Assembly: GCA_021229015.1 (NCBI GenBank)
Contig: CM037783.1
Coordinates: forward strand, 3,254,725 to 3,318,724
DNA length: 64,000 nt
From: Solen grandis
Lineage: Eukaryota; Mollusca; Bivalvia; Adapedonta; Solenidae
Direction of reading: 5' to 3'
In this document: one piece after another, positions 46,169-58,109 of the stretch
Numbering within the stretch: the stretch's first letter is position 1
Layout of the letters: each line of letters starts with the position of its first letter
Position numbers and translations under genes: made by a program
The notes under the pieces: generated by a model
What the model was told of the DNA's origin: nothing
Seen by the model: only the letters and a program-made list of their open reading frames with translations
The model's database searches: none

Positions 46169-46382
46169 GGACTATCAACTGAGGACATGTCATATTTTAC
46201 ATTCAAATGAGGACAGTGCTTTCTACTGATTTTTTATGCTCAAGCCTCATACCAAAATATAACGAATAAGTACTCATATAGATTTTGATCGATTATATAT
46301 CTTAAAAGTCAATAATCGTATTTTTCAAAAAGTGCCACCTTTTGAGGACGCTATACACAAATGGAACTGAGGACAGGCACTC

Positions 46383-46695
46383 CTACTGGGGACATTACAC
46401 ACTCTGTTCCAAATAAGGACATACCCATCTACTGGGGACATTACACACTCTGTTCCAAATAAGGACATACCCATCTACTGGGGACATTACACACTCTGTT
46501 CCAAATCAGGACATACCCATCTACTCGGGACATTACACACTCTGTTCGAAATAAGGACATACCCATCTACTGGGGACATTACACACTCTGTTCCAAATAA
46601 GGACATACCCATCTACTGGGGACATTACACACTCTGTTCCAAATAAGGACATACCCATCTACTGGGGACATTACACACTCTGTTCAAAATAAGGA
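46383..46695. repeat. 46-bp minisatellite, about seven copies
   Basis: Monomer CTACTGGGGACATTACACAC plus TCTGTTCCAAATAAGGACAT plus ACCCAT, repeated with near identity at a strict 46-bp step. Diverged GAGGACA units precede it from about 46165. Not coding in any frame. Confidence 0.95.
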
Positions 46696-47121
46696 CAAGA
46701 ATATCTTGCTGTTCGCATCTATACGGGGGTTGGTTCCCTGATTGCATTATATAGGCTATGATCCAACACTTATGTAAGGGACTTTTAAAGACAACTGAAT
46801 ACAGGGCTGTTCACAGGCAAACCTATAGTAAGTAGTATTTTTGTAGGAACAGGCACTATACCGCTCACCTGTTGTTTTTATTGTTCATTTCTACAGCGCA
46901 CCTGTTGATGATAAGTAAAAACTGGATTGGTACGCGGTCTGTTTGAATCCTTTTGGGTATCAAAATATTTTGTTACATATTGATATGCATTGATTTTTAT
47001 TTCAACTGTTTTTTTTTGCCTATTCAAATTGTGTATTTACACAAATACGCAGCTTATCTGTTGCTCTTGATTAGTGATTCTGTCGACATCAATCTGGCTA
47101 ATTGTTGGATTTGCAGAGGCA

Positions 47122-47124
<3 letters not shown>

Positions 47125-47153
<29 letters not shown>
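47125..47153. repeat. T29 homopolymer
   Basis: Uninterrupted T run; creates the poly-Phe tail of a spurious frame. Confidence 0.9.
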
Positions 47154-47155
<2 letters not shown>

Positions 47156-47359
47156 TTGTTAAAATTAAAGATTAATAAGTTTATTAGCTGAAATTTTCCT
47201 ATGAATTAGCCATAGCGTATCGATAAAACTAATACTATTTTGAAATTTTAAGCTTATATAATATCAAATCTTGTTATCATCTAGAACTTTGTTCTTCCCC
47301 ATTTTGTTAATATTTTTAAAAATGAAAATTGTTATATTTACAATAGCTTCCTTTTAGGC

Positions 47360-48085
47360 GGTCCTACTAAAAAGCGCCATCCAGGATTATGCGCCATCCA
47401 GGGTTCTATAGCGCCACCCGCTTTATTACTGGTCGTATAGGTATAACATTTCACTAGTAGCTTTATAATAGCATTTTACATCATATGTGCAAATTTCATT
47501 GATGTTTAAATCCATTTTCAAAATTCTCTTCAAGATCTCACAGGTGGGGGACTTGACGCCGTCCGAGTTTTGAAGACGCCACCTGTGTTATTTCAAGTCG
47601 TATTTGTATGAAATTTCACAAGTTGCTTTAAAATAACATTTTTACAACATCTGTGCAAATTTCATACGAACATTTTATGTTTTTATTGCATATTAGCCTT
47701 TTCCTGTTTTCCTCGATCTCGCACCTGTACAGTTTGGTACGGTGCTATTATGCGGATACCAAATCCGGATCTAGTGCCTTCGTGCCATCCGTTATATTTT
47801 AAATAAGAAAAAAAGAAAAGAATGAAGAGACTATAACATAAAATTTGTTTAATTCATTTAAATTATTTTTGAAAAAATCCCACCTATACTACGGCGGTCA
47901 GACTCAAATAGGAATATACGCTACCCTAGCATCACCGCCCCACCCGGGTTTTTACTACTCCAGTATCATCGTGCCACCCGGGTTTCTATTGGTCATATCA
48001 ATATGAAAATTTGCCAAAACATAGAGAAGGCAATATCCTAAAATGTGTGTAAAATCTTCATTTCAACTTTTTTTTATGCTTTATG

Positions 48086-48138
<53 letters not shown>

Positions 48139-48440
48139 CCTCACATATACCACGGCGGTCGGACTCAAATAGGAATATAGGCTACTCTATAGTTTCATCG
48201 CGCCACCCTGGTTATTAAAGGTCATATTTATATAAAATCTTACCAATTAATGGAGAAGAATATAACTAAAATGTGTGTAAATTTCATTTCAATTTTTTTT
48301 TCTTTAAGTGCACTTTAAGGATTTTTCATATCGCACCTTATACGACGCCGGTAAGACTCTAATTGGAATATACGCTTCCCTGTATTATCATCGCGCCACC
48401 CGGGTTTCTACTCGTCATATTTATATAAAAACTTACCAAT
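47360..48440 (+). repeat. Left arm, GCGCCACCC-rich long inverted repeat
   Basis: GCGCCACCC-type words at about 47374, 47392, 47412, 47576, 47937, 47972, 48200 and 48393. The inner part is itself tandem (period ~190-230 bp) with ACGGCGGTC-GACTCAAATAG and a TA run (48089-48132) in one unit. Confidence 0.8.
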
Positions 48441-48632
48441 TCAATTGACATCTCCCAGCAAACCCTTAACAACAACACAGTGTAATAACAGCTCACACAA
48501 TTTACTTGCTAAATGCTTCATAATGACTCCGATATAATATTTCTGTAAGTGATTCGACCAGCTATACATGCATGAATAACAAAAGCAATTCACCAAAGAA
48601 GCTGTAGATAACCATCTCTTGTAAACAACATA

Positions 48633-48788
48633 TTATTTCCTAACAGTGGGCAAGGAAACTTTATTGCATTTCTTTCCGGTTTCAACAACAGCATGTTTTT
48701 GTAAATGTTTGTGCCCATCATTTGCATTTTTCGTTTGTTCTGTCAAATCGACAAGGAAGTTGTCATCTGTATACATATAAGGCATCAT
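48633..48788 (-). CDS. Small unrecognised ORF inside the long-TIR element
   Basis: A 51-codon minus-strand frame starts MMPYMYTDDNFLVDLTEQ and continues KNANDGHKHLQKHAVVE to a stop at 48633. Its composition is protein-like rather than AT-repeat-like, and upstream the frame is open for eight codons to a TGA. No motif is recognised; chance is quite possible at this length. It could be the last exon of an element-encoded protein. Confidence 0.15.
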   Translation of the reverse strand: MMPYMYTDDNFLVDLTEQTKNANDGHKHLQKHAVVETGKKCNKVSLPTVRK

Positions 48789-49340
48789 TATTGTTATTTT
48801 ACGATGTAGATAAAAAGAACGTCAGCATACCGAATCTCAATAACCAGGTACCGGTCCAATTCGGTACTGAAGTGCCAAATGATTTACTTTTCAAATGAAT
48901 AATCAATATGTGTGTATCGTATATCAAAGAGCTGACGAACTGAATGCGGGAGACCTTTTAACAGAGACCGACTTAGTTTATGAAAAGCTGGTGGTTTTGA
49001 TGCAGCACTAACGTCATTGAGTGAACCAGAATGGTTTATGAAAAATGGAAAACAACAATGAAGTCTTCATATGCTGGAAGAATATATCATCTACTATTCA
49101 GCTATTTTATCTAAATATAGGGACAGGCAGAGATCTAAAATAAAATATTTCAGGAAGTTTATCAATACACAAACACATATACGCAACAAAGTTAATAACA
49201 AAGGCTTCTCGACAATATTAATGAATTGAAACAACAACAAAACGGATATTGGAATCGATCTTATGCAGTATTCTAAATCTGTTGGCCCAATTCCTGTAGA
49301 ACTCTAAGAAAGTGTCATGTGTCTGAAAAGCGGTTTAATA

Positions 49341-49760
49341 CCATTGCAGGCGGGGGACGCCCCCGCCGCAAAAAAGAATAGTATTACCCATTTTTTCAAC
49401 AAATCAAAAGCGAATTTTTGAAAGGAACAAAAATCGAAGTTACTATAGAGACATAAGTTTTGATACCCTTCTCAAATCTCTAAGTAATGAGGCTGATAGT
49501 GATTGCAGAATAAATAAGCGTGACGGAAAAAAGTGACAGGTAGAAAAAAGGGAATAGCTATAAGATGGTGATGCAAGAGTTATGGAACTTGTGCATGACA
49601 ATTCGTCTTGTCAAGCTCTGTTCAACAGTGAAATTTCATATCAATAGCATGAGTAGAGCAAGAGTTATTACAGAATAAAAAAAAGGTGACAGAAAGACAC
49701 ACACGCAGAAAGACGACACAGAAGTGTTTACCCTATGTACCCTCTGTTACAGCAGGTGAC
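49341..49760. repeat. Repeat unit starting with a GC hairpin
   Basis: GGCGGGGG-acg-CCCCCGCC at 49349-49367 is an 8-bp all-GC stem with a 3-nt loop in AT-rich surroundings. The following ~400 bp has GACAATTCGTCTTGTCAAGC, CAGTGAAATTTCATATCAAT and AGAGCAAGAGTTAT, which look like the core of yet another hairpin-led repeat family. Confidence 0.4.
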
Positions 49761-51189
49761 ACAAAAAGTGTTAAGCTTTCCTTAAAGTTTGTATAGTTAT
49801 TTATCTTATAAATAACGCTAAGTTAAATAACAAATATGTTACCTAGAATAATATCAAAACCACTCGGTAAAAGTCTTTTAAATTTGGCTAGATCAACCAA
49901 TATGCCTCTTCGAAATTTAGGTAAACTTTGAAATGAATCTCTGAATTATGGATATTTTAGCGACATTTGTATAAGCACCGTATCCTGATAATGGTTAAAG
50001 CAGTCTTTAAAACGGGTTGGGTAGGGTAGCAATTTATTACGCATTTCAAATAGTTTGAGTCAAAGCAATAATTTAACAGGTAAGGTTTGTTTGCCGATTT
50101 TTTTTTTAACGACAATCAGTAACAACAGACTTTCCATAAAAAGATAAAACATAGTATTTAGAATTCCTTCTTTTTCACAAAAAGTTTCATGTCCGAGCTT
50201 TAAATAAGAAAAATGTCCATAAGTCCAAAACCGGAGTGTACATTTTGTTTATATTTTTCGTACAGGTGTCCACTTAGGCATACAGCACTAGTTAAGACTA
50301 AATTTGAGATGGAAAATTATTTAAAAAGACGCATGACATTTTTGTAAACTGTAATGCAAAAATTCTATTAAGAAAGTATAACAAACTTTAGCAGTGTTTG
50401 AAAAAAGGTCTTAAATCAGACCAGATTTTCTTAAATTTTCAAGTTTGATTTACACAACTGTTGTTCAGCAGTTTAGAAAAATAATATTTAAAAAAAATAT
50501 ATATATCAACAACAAGTAACTATGTTTCTATAGAATAATTATAAAAAAACCCTCTTTTTATGTAATAGAGAACAGTTTATATGAATTCTCCCTAACCCTT
50601 TACAAACTTAATTAAACTTATCATTACTAATTAAATAACGTTTTAATATCTTATACTGGATCTGATATAGACATTAATGAATCAATATACATAAATATAT
50701 ATCTGTTAAAACTACTTGTATTAAATGAACAGGACGATGAAATGTAAACTTATACTCTCGTTTCATATGTCCATTTTGTATAAACTCATCTTTATAAGTG
50801 TATATTGTATTGAGAGTGTGGCTAAAACCTGAAAAGAAAAAAAAATCTGAAACAATCATTGTTTATTTTTCTGTTCCCCAAAGTGCCCATTATGGCCCCA
50901 CTTCTGACCTGATTGGATATATAAATATGCCTTTGTTCTGTATGTATATTAGGGTATTAACTCAACAGCTGGTTGTTGGGCGGCAAACATGCAGGGACCA
51001 GACTTTATATCGGTTATTGCTATTGCCTTGTATTGACCGGTTGAGACTAGAAATGTATTTATAGATCAAGACATAGAGACTACCTCTAACCAATACCTGG
51101 AAGGATAAAAATAATGTGTCTGCTTAAACATTTCACCGACATTATTTCAGTTATATTTTTTTGACATATAAAGTATTTTCTCACTGCGA

Positions 51190-51285
51190 TATCACGCCGA
51201 AGATACGTGATATGATACTACACTACAAAATCACAAAGGAGACGGGTATGATAAGCTCTAACAACTCGGCCACCTGGGCCGGTTA
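51190..51285 (-). mobile_element. SINE head fragment, reverse strand
   Basis: CTCTAACAACTCGGCCACCT then GGGCCGG is the reverse complement of an A-box head (AGGTGGCCGAGTTGTTAGAG). The B box is lost; part of the ORF at 51218-51400 is a shadow of it. Confidence 0.5.
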
Positions 51286-51400
51286 AGAATAAAGTATTGC
51301 TGACAGTGTCATCCTGTTGTTGAAAGTCAAGCCAAAATGTGCATTCATGCTTGCACCATGACCAACTGAGCACGTAATTGTTTATGCATACTGGATACAC

Positions 51401-52150
51401 ATTTCCATGAACAAATAAGGAAAACTTTGTTTTGTAAGCTTTTTCTCGTAATTCATCGCATTGGGCGTGATCTTTTTCCCATTTAGGTGTTATATTTCAT
51501 AAAAATGAATTCGGGTAAACGTTTCCCTGAATGTTGGTGTCACAGTTTATATCTTTCATAAAATGCAACATGACCTTCACATTTTAGAAGTATAGTTGCA
51601 TTCCACATATCATATTCTATAAGCATAACATTTCCTAGTATTGTTTAGGGAAGTACAATGTACTAGATAGTATCTCTGAAATATTTTCATACAGGTTTGT
51701 GACAGGTTTCCTATTTTTACAAAGTGCAATGTGTCCTTCACATTTGAGATGAATAATTACCTTATATAGATGAAGTAAATATTTTCCTGGAATATATCAA
51801 ACGAATTAACAAATATTTTTTTTCGTTTTACAACCCGCGCTGGTGAATGTTTGGAACGTCGTTTTCTTTTTCAAAAACCTTTAACGACACTAATGCCTTT
51901 ACATTATTCATCCATACATATTCTGAAAGAACATAGTTTCCAGTTTCCAAAAATAGCAGTTTTAAGAAAATCATTGGGTGGCTGTTTATATTAATTACAT
52001 GAACTTAATAGCCTAAAGCAATGTTATATATAATCAACTTGATTTAAATGTACGTGATAAATGTAACCTATTTGACAGTTTAGTTCAGGCTAAGTTCCAA
52101 ATTACGGCTCTGAAGTCTTTGGGTAGCAAGATATATTGAACAAGTGCATG
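51401..52150. other. No gene recognised
   Basis: AT-rich interior of the long-TIR element; ACATGACCTTCACATTT/ATGTGTCCTTCACATTT duplicates near 51567 and 51729 hint at a 160-bp tandem pair. Confidence 0.35.
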
Positions 52151-52158
52151 CAATTTTT

Positions 52159-52900
52159 TTAAGAAAAATACTTTCGGTCAGAAAAAAGTACTAATCTTGA
52201 ATGCCTATACGACGAATTAGGACGACATCGACGAAAATAATTAGACACTTTAAAATATTCGTATAATATATTATCAATGGATGAGGCCTTATTGGAGCCG
52301 AGCTTTTTAAAAGCATTAACACTTTCTTCATCAGAGATTTGTCGGTCAAGTGACTCAAACGTAACATGTTCTGAACCAGAATTGTTATCTCTGACATAAT
52401 CAGCGTATTTTCTATCTACGTCACCTCCCTCACTTGACATGAGTTTACAAAAATAATCCATACATTCGTCGTTGGATATTGGATCCCCTACATTATTTTG
52501 TTTGGGTTGTCGGAATATTTTCCAGAATTCTTTTGGTGATTTTTTTCTAAGATCATTCATTTTTCTACTTCTTGTATAATTAAAAGCATTTTTTGATTTC
52601 CTGCATTGGTATTTGTAACCCTTTTTTCCTGAATTAATGTTTTCTGACAGTGTAAAATTAAATTGTTCGACAGCATTTTTATGAATATCATATTTCCGTT
52701 TGCATTCATCATCATACCATTCATTTTGAAATTTATCATCAATGACACAGGTCTTTGGTTTACGCGATGATTTTTCAAAGTATTTACGTCCATAGTTACA
52801 TAGGAAATCTGTCAAGATAGAAGTAAGGCTGTCTACATTACCATCCGCGTTAATTTCCGAGTTCAAATTAAGTATTAAAGTGTGATAATTATTTGATACA
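52159..52900 (-). pseudogene. LINE ORF2 linker and RT start, fragment
   Basis: A 235-residue frame has LNSEINADGNVDSLTSILTD, EWYDDECKRKYDIHKNAVEQ, NDLRKKSPKEFWKIFRQ and ESVNAFKKLGSNKASSIDNI. These match the segment between endonuclease and RT (WYDDEC, SPKEFWK) and the first RT block (K-LG-NKA-S-DNI). The usual flanking endonuclease and catalytic RT are absent. It is a different element from the 34343 LINE (low similarity). The last ~25 residues look frameshifted relative to the expected RT path. It sits beside the inner edge of the right long inverted repeat. Confidence 0.75.
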
Positions 52901-53004
52901 TCAAACTAAAAAGCTTCACTGAAATTTAAATCCCACTGTCAGGACATGAAACTTTTAAAACATATTTTGCATGTTACAGGGTAAAATAAATGTGCAGCCT
53001 GACT

Positions 53005-53852
53005 CGGGCAAATTTCAATATTGATATGACCAATAGAAACCTAGATGTCGCGGTGTTTCTATGGTAGCTTATATTCATACTTGAGTCTGACCGCCATGGT
53101 ATAGGGTGGGATTTAAAAAAAAGTGCACTTAAGAATAAAATATTGAAATGACATTTACACACATTTTAAGATACAGTTTTCTCTATGTTTTGGCAAATTT
53201 TCATATTGATATGACCAATAGAAACCCGGGTGGCGCGATGATACTGGAGTAGTAAAAACTCGGGTGGCGCGATGGTACTATAAAATAGCGTATATTCCTA
53301 TTTGAGTCTGACCGCCGTAGTATAGGTGGTGATTTTAAAAACAATTTAAATGAATTTAACACATATAATGTTATAGTTTCTTTCTTTTTTAAAATAAACC
53401 GGTATGCACGAACACACTAGATCCGGATTTGGTTTCCGCATAATAGCACCGTACCAAGCTTTACAGGTGCGAGATCCGCGAGATCGTGGAAAACAGGAAA
53501 AAGGGTAATATGCAATAAAAACATAAAATTTTTGAATGAAATTTGCACAAATGTTGTAAAATGTTATTTTAAAGCAACTTGTGAAATTTCATACAAATAC
53601 GACTTCAAATAACACGGGTGGCGTCTTCAAACCCCGGACGGCGTCAAGTCCCCCACCGGTGAGATCTTGAAGTGAGTTTTGAAAATGGATTTAAACATCA
53701 AAAAAATAAGATATATCAATGAAATTTGCACATATGATGTAAAATGCTATTATAAAGCTACTGGTGAAACTCTATACCTATACGACCAGTAATAAAGCGG
53801 GTGGCGCTATAGAACCCTGGATGGCGCATGGATGGCGCTTTTTAGTAGGACC
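53005..53852 (-). repeat. Right arm, GGGTGGCGC-rich long inverted repeat
   Basis: Inverted copy of 47360-48440 with CGGGTGGCGCGAT words at about 53227 and 53262, GGGTGGCGTC at 53619 and GGGTGGCGC at 53801. It also has a short SINE-like piece at its inner edge (ATGTGCAGCCTGACTCGGGC near 52992). Confidence 0.8.
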
Positions 53853-53967
53853 CCTTTTAAGTGTCTCAGGATTTTAAAGAAAATCAAAAACTCCTGCTTA
53901 TTTATAGAATATCTCCTGATTATAGAATATTATTAGTAAAATATGCATATATTGTTCTCCTGAAAGC

Positions 53968-54049
53968 TAATCTCTACTGAGATCCGCTCCGGTTATTTTT
54001 TATTTTTTTTCGTATTGGCTTCCACTCCAGTGAATCTCAGTAGATATTA
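53968..54049. repeat. 82-bp inverted repeat (mini-MITE)
   Basis: TAATCTCTACTGAGATCCGC (53968) pairs with the complement of TAATATCTACTGAGATTCAC (54049) around a T-rich centre. Confidence 0.6.
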
Positions 54050-54289
54050 CTGAACAGCTAGAGAAAAACTCGACACGCACCTTACTTACCTATCAGTTTC
54101 TTATTTAAAAACGTATGAAAGCTTCAAATACCAAAATGGCAGATCTAACAGTTGGTAATGAAATATATAACACACTGTTACACCGAAAATATTTTGCTAA
54201 CCTTTAGGATCTACAATTATGAGCTACTTTCAAACTTCAGTAAGTCAGACATCTTGTCATGCTGGTTTATTTTCCGGGGAACAGTATTA

Positions 54290-54389
54290 NNNNNNNNNNN
54301 NNNNNNNNNNNNNNNNNNNNNNNNNNNNNNNNNNNNNNNNNNNNNNNNNNNNNNNNNNNNNNNNNNNNNNNNNNNNNNNNNNNNNNNNN
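54290..54389. other. Assembly gap (100 N)
   Basis: Exactly 100 Ns; the ORFs running through it are artefacts. Confidence 0.99.
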
Positions 54390-54594
54390 GCTTCTTACAA
54401 ACCGGAGAAGGCGGACCTGGTAATAAAACACACGCTGATTTAAGAAATAGTATATTTGTTCGCTCTGTTTTAATTTGCAATGTATTTCAGTCATTTGGGG
54501 CCTATGTCTACATGAGACAGAAATTCCCCACCACCCCCAATTGACCAGGCTAAATGCTTGTGAGCATGCAGTCAGCACAAACGCATACTTTGTG

Positions 54595-55130
54595 TAAGGT
54601 AAATCCAAGCAATAATATAGCAGAAGTTGGACACACAAGATTTATTCTCCATATAAGAAGAAAAACAAAAGGGTGTTAACTCAGGTTTAACATAAAAATT
54701 TTGGTCTCAGCAAAATTCCCAAAACACATACACATCTTCACATGTAGGTAGACCATCTGTGAAGGTTTAGGGTAAATCCCAGCAACAGTGTAGGAGGAGT
54801 TAGATGCACAAGATTTATAAAATTTACATAGGAAGAAAATTCAAAGTCGCATAACTCCAAAACAAAAGCACCGCATATGGATGTCAATGCTCATCTTCTG
54901 GTTTTCTTTTTCCAAAACGGGGGAGATAAATTAGGTCAAAATGGTTAAAAAAAGTGTAATGACCCATGACATAAATGAAGCCGTTGTGATAGTGAACAAG
55001 TATACGAAGTTTGATGACATATAGTTTAATAGTTTAGAAGTTATGGCTAAGGTTTACGTTTGATGACAATACCTCAACTTTTAAAAAAACAACAACAGAC
55101 AAGCTGAAAAGTTTATTAATCATAATGGAA
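54595..55130. repeat. ~173-bp diverged tandem pair
   Basis: GTAAATCC-AGCAA-A-T-TAG then AGTT-GA--CACAAGATTTAT occurs at about 54599 and 54772, followed by a downstream segment with the CATGACATAAATGAAGCC and TTATGGCTAAGGTTT words. Non-coding. Confidence 0.5.
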
Positions 55131-56828
55131 ATTACATGTATAAATGCACAAATAGGAGATTACTGGCTATGCTCCCTTCAACCTTCTATTGTCTGTAGAA
55201 ATGTCTTAACCCTTTCACTGCCAGGTCAGCTATCAAAATATCATATGAGAACAGGATATTTGCCAGGGAATATCTTAGAAATTTCTTAGAACTTACTCAC
55301 GAGACAGCATATTTGCCAACAAGACAGGTTTATCCATTATGGAGGTTTCTACATTGGAAATTCCCCAAACTGATGAATCCATCTTGTTGGCAAAAGCTGT
55401 GTCATGTGTAGGACGGGTTCTTCCATCCTGTAGGCAGCAAAAGGATAAATAGACTCCATCCTATACATAGAAAACACAGAGATTACGGTAACTCTTCCAA
55501 TGTTGTGAGCACTTGTGAATGCCTTTGCCACTAGTGCAGAGGAAGATTAGCCTGCACATCTGTTTGCTATTCAGTCAATAAATTTTCAGCCATTACCCAC
55601 AAAAAAAAATATTGGTACAGCCCTAAATGAAAAAAGGGACAAGTCCATTAAAAATTTTACAGGGAAAGGGGTTTAAGGGAATTTAATATATATTTTGTTT
55701 TTTGACTCACCTTTATTGTCAAATTTTCATTGTAGATCCCTTTAAAAACGGGCATTGACTTTTGGGACGGGGTAAAATGTAATTTGCCTCGGGATTCTGT
55801 TATGATATTGGGAATTAAAAGGGAAGGGCCCTGGGGGTCCCCATCATAGGATAGGGGGCTTTTGGGTCCAACGGGAACCCAAAAACGGGTTTTCGGGTAT
55901 GCATCACTTGCAGAAACGGCCAGGGGGGGGGTGTCCCGGAAAAAACCCCATAGGGTAAGCCCATGGTTTGATGATCCATTTACAGGAGCCTTTGGGGAAA
56001 AGATGCCCCTGACTGTTTTGTAACTGGTGCCCGGGCATAAACCCCGGGGTGATAATCAGGTTTTTCCCTTCCCTTTCCAGTGGAGCCCTTTTTTGGTATT
56101 GGGGGAATTTGTGTTAATTTTTTCCTTACTACGACTTTGACTGCCGTACTGTCTCTCGGGTATATATCACATTTTTTTTTTTTAGCATGAAACTCAGAGT
56201 TTCCGGGATCATCCTGTTTTTTCTCCCCCCTTGCCCCCTTGGGGCCCTGTTGGGTATACGTGGTGGTTTAGTGGTCATTTTATCCTTATTTTCCACTTTA
56301 AACTATCTGAACTGTCTCTCTGGATTTATCCCTATCATTTTTTTTTAACATGTATCCAGAATTTCCAGTTTCAGATTTCCTAATGTCCTCTTTTAATTAT
56401 CTTTTGTATCCGGTACAACAGGGCCGGGGGTTTTTTTTTTTAATTTTGGGTTTTCACGGGATTCTCTACAATGTTCTCCCTCTTTCAGAAGAAATAAGTT
56501 TCACATCATCGTAATAAATTTAAAAAACTGCAGCTGTTCAGCTTTTGCTTCAAATCCTGTGGACAGAAAAAACTGAACTCATTGAACTTGGTCTTTCTAA
56601 ATCCACTACCAAAAAAAATCGCAGATTTAGTACTTTGAAATACTAGACCTTTTTAATCTTTTTGAAGGAGATGTTTTTCTGTCATGTTTTTTGGGACCAC
56701 TCCCAAACATATCCATGCCGAAATAAATTCACTAAAATTTTTTCCCAAATCTCACCCATTTTCTGGGTTTACACCGGGGCTTGGTTCAGCAACACTTTTT
56801 TTTGGGTTGCCTGCTTAAAGCTTTTTGA

Positions 56829-56889
56829 AGCATCATCACCAGTAGCATCATCATCATCATCATCATCACCAGCAGCAGCAGCAGCAGCA
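56829..56889. repeat. Trinucleotide tract (ATC)n then (AGC)n
   Basis: CATCATCACCAGTAGCATCATC leads into CAGCAGCAGCAG. In one frame it reads as Ser/Pro/Ala. Confidence 0.85.
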
Positions 56890-57685
56890 AATTTTTCTTA
56901 AAATTTTTCGACAGAATTTAAATCTAAATTTTTTGAAACCCCCTTCCAAATAATTTTGCTGAGCAACAGAACCTACTTCCCTAAAGGGTTCGCATTCATT
57001 GGACATGCTTTTTTCTCTCTGCTTGATTCAAAACCCCCCAAAAAATTCGCTTTAAAGGGATAGTTCATCTCCCACCATTGAGTAAAACTCACTCGTAGAT
57101 TCCTCATTTTCATTTTATCTTCACCCTTCATCCCACAAGTTGTATTTTCTTTTTTAACCATTTGAAAAGGGTTCATTGGTCTCACCTCATCATCCGACAA
57201 AGAAAAGAAACTCTGCTGGATCTTAACAGGGGGCACCATCTGCCACCCTCCTTCCTTCCCTGTAAACAGTGATTTAAAAAAAGAATTTACAGAGGTTTCA
57301 TGATAAACTGAGGTGGTTGCTCACATAAAAAAAGTTACACTAAGTTTCAATGCAATTTTCCCCTGGGTTTGTAAGAAACCAGAAGGGTTTCAAAAATAAG
57401 TTTCAAGGCAGAGGATAGTACTTCAAAGCTGCTTTGCTCATTTCAAGCCAGATCAAAGGGGTTCGGGTTTAAAGGGGGGAGGGGGGCGCTATATTAAAAA
57501 TAAAGTAGGCGTGAAATGCAAGCGGCTTGCCACTTTGGCCCCAAACCGTGAGAAGGGTGTAAATTTTCCCAATGGAACTCCCTTGCAAAAATTTTTAATT
57601 TTAAAAATGTGAAATATTGCATTCTTGTGAGTTTTTTTGGGGAATTTTGTGTCTACATTTATTTTTTGGTCAAGAATTTAGGGGG

Positions 57686-57835
57686 GTTTTTGGGCCAGTG
57701 GTAACGTATCTGATTTCGGGTCCGAAGGTTGTGGGGTTTGAACCCCATTGGAGGCAAGAACTCTTCAGATCTTCCCGGGCCAAAGTACTGGTCCCCACCC
57801 AGGAACCATCGAGAAGGTTAGTTTTAAGTTTTTAA
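57686..57835 (+). mobile_element. tRNA-headed SINE in the low-quality block
   Basis: GGCCAGTGGTAACG (A-box region), CTGATTTCGGGTCCGAAGG (anticodon arm) and GGGGTTTGAACCCC (B box, probably GGGTTCGAACCC before base smearing) form a tRNA-like head. Further body: TACTGGTCCCCACCCAGG. Third head type in the window. Confidence 0.55.
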
Positions 57836-58109
57836 GAACTTTTTTGCCCAAACTACGTAAAATAAATAATTTAAAAATAAACAAAACTAAATTAAAATTT
57901 TAGAGGGGGGCCCCGGGCCCGGGGGCACTCCCCTACCCCCTTTAATCCACCAGTGCATGGTATACAAAAATGGCCGACAAGGTTTTGATTTTCAGATTAG
58001 GGGGTTTGGGTATTTCTTAATTGTTCATTAAATGTGGGAAAAAGAGCTTTCAGAGGAAAGCACCCCCTCGACTATTTAAATTGCTTGTTGGTAAACAAAT
58101 GAAATCTAT

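Larger units (their letters stand above)
47360..53852. mobile_element. 6.5-kb element bounded by ~1-kb inverted repeats
   Basis: Left arm (47360-48440) and right arm (53005-53852) are inverted copies. Both start GGTCCTACTAAAAAGCGCC, then carry GCGCCA(C/T)CC(A/C)GG words, CTTTATTACTGGTCGTATAG, a GTGGGGGACTTGACGCCGTC segment and TAGATCCGGAT-like words in the same order. CCTTTTA occurs at 47350-47356 and 53853-53859, a candidate 7-bp target duplication (three extra bases, GGC, sit on the left). The interior holds repeat debris and a LINE piece but no recognised transposase. It behaves like a foldback or long-TIR (possibly MULE-type) non-autonomous element. Confidence 0.65.

Noticed and set aside
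46383..46695. CRISPR-like array
   Set aside because: The repeats are head-to-tail with no unique spacers, and the genome is animal.
54152..54638. ORFs of 74-130 residues
   Set aside because: They run through 100 Ns of the scaffold gap.
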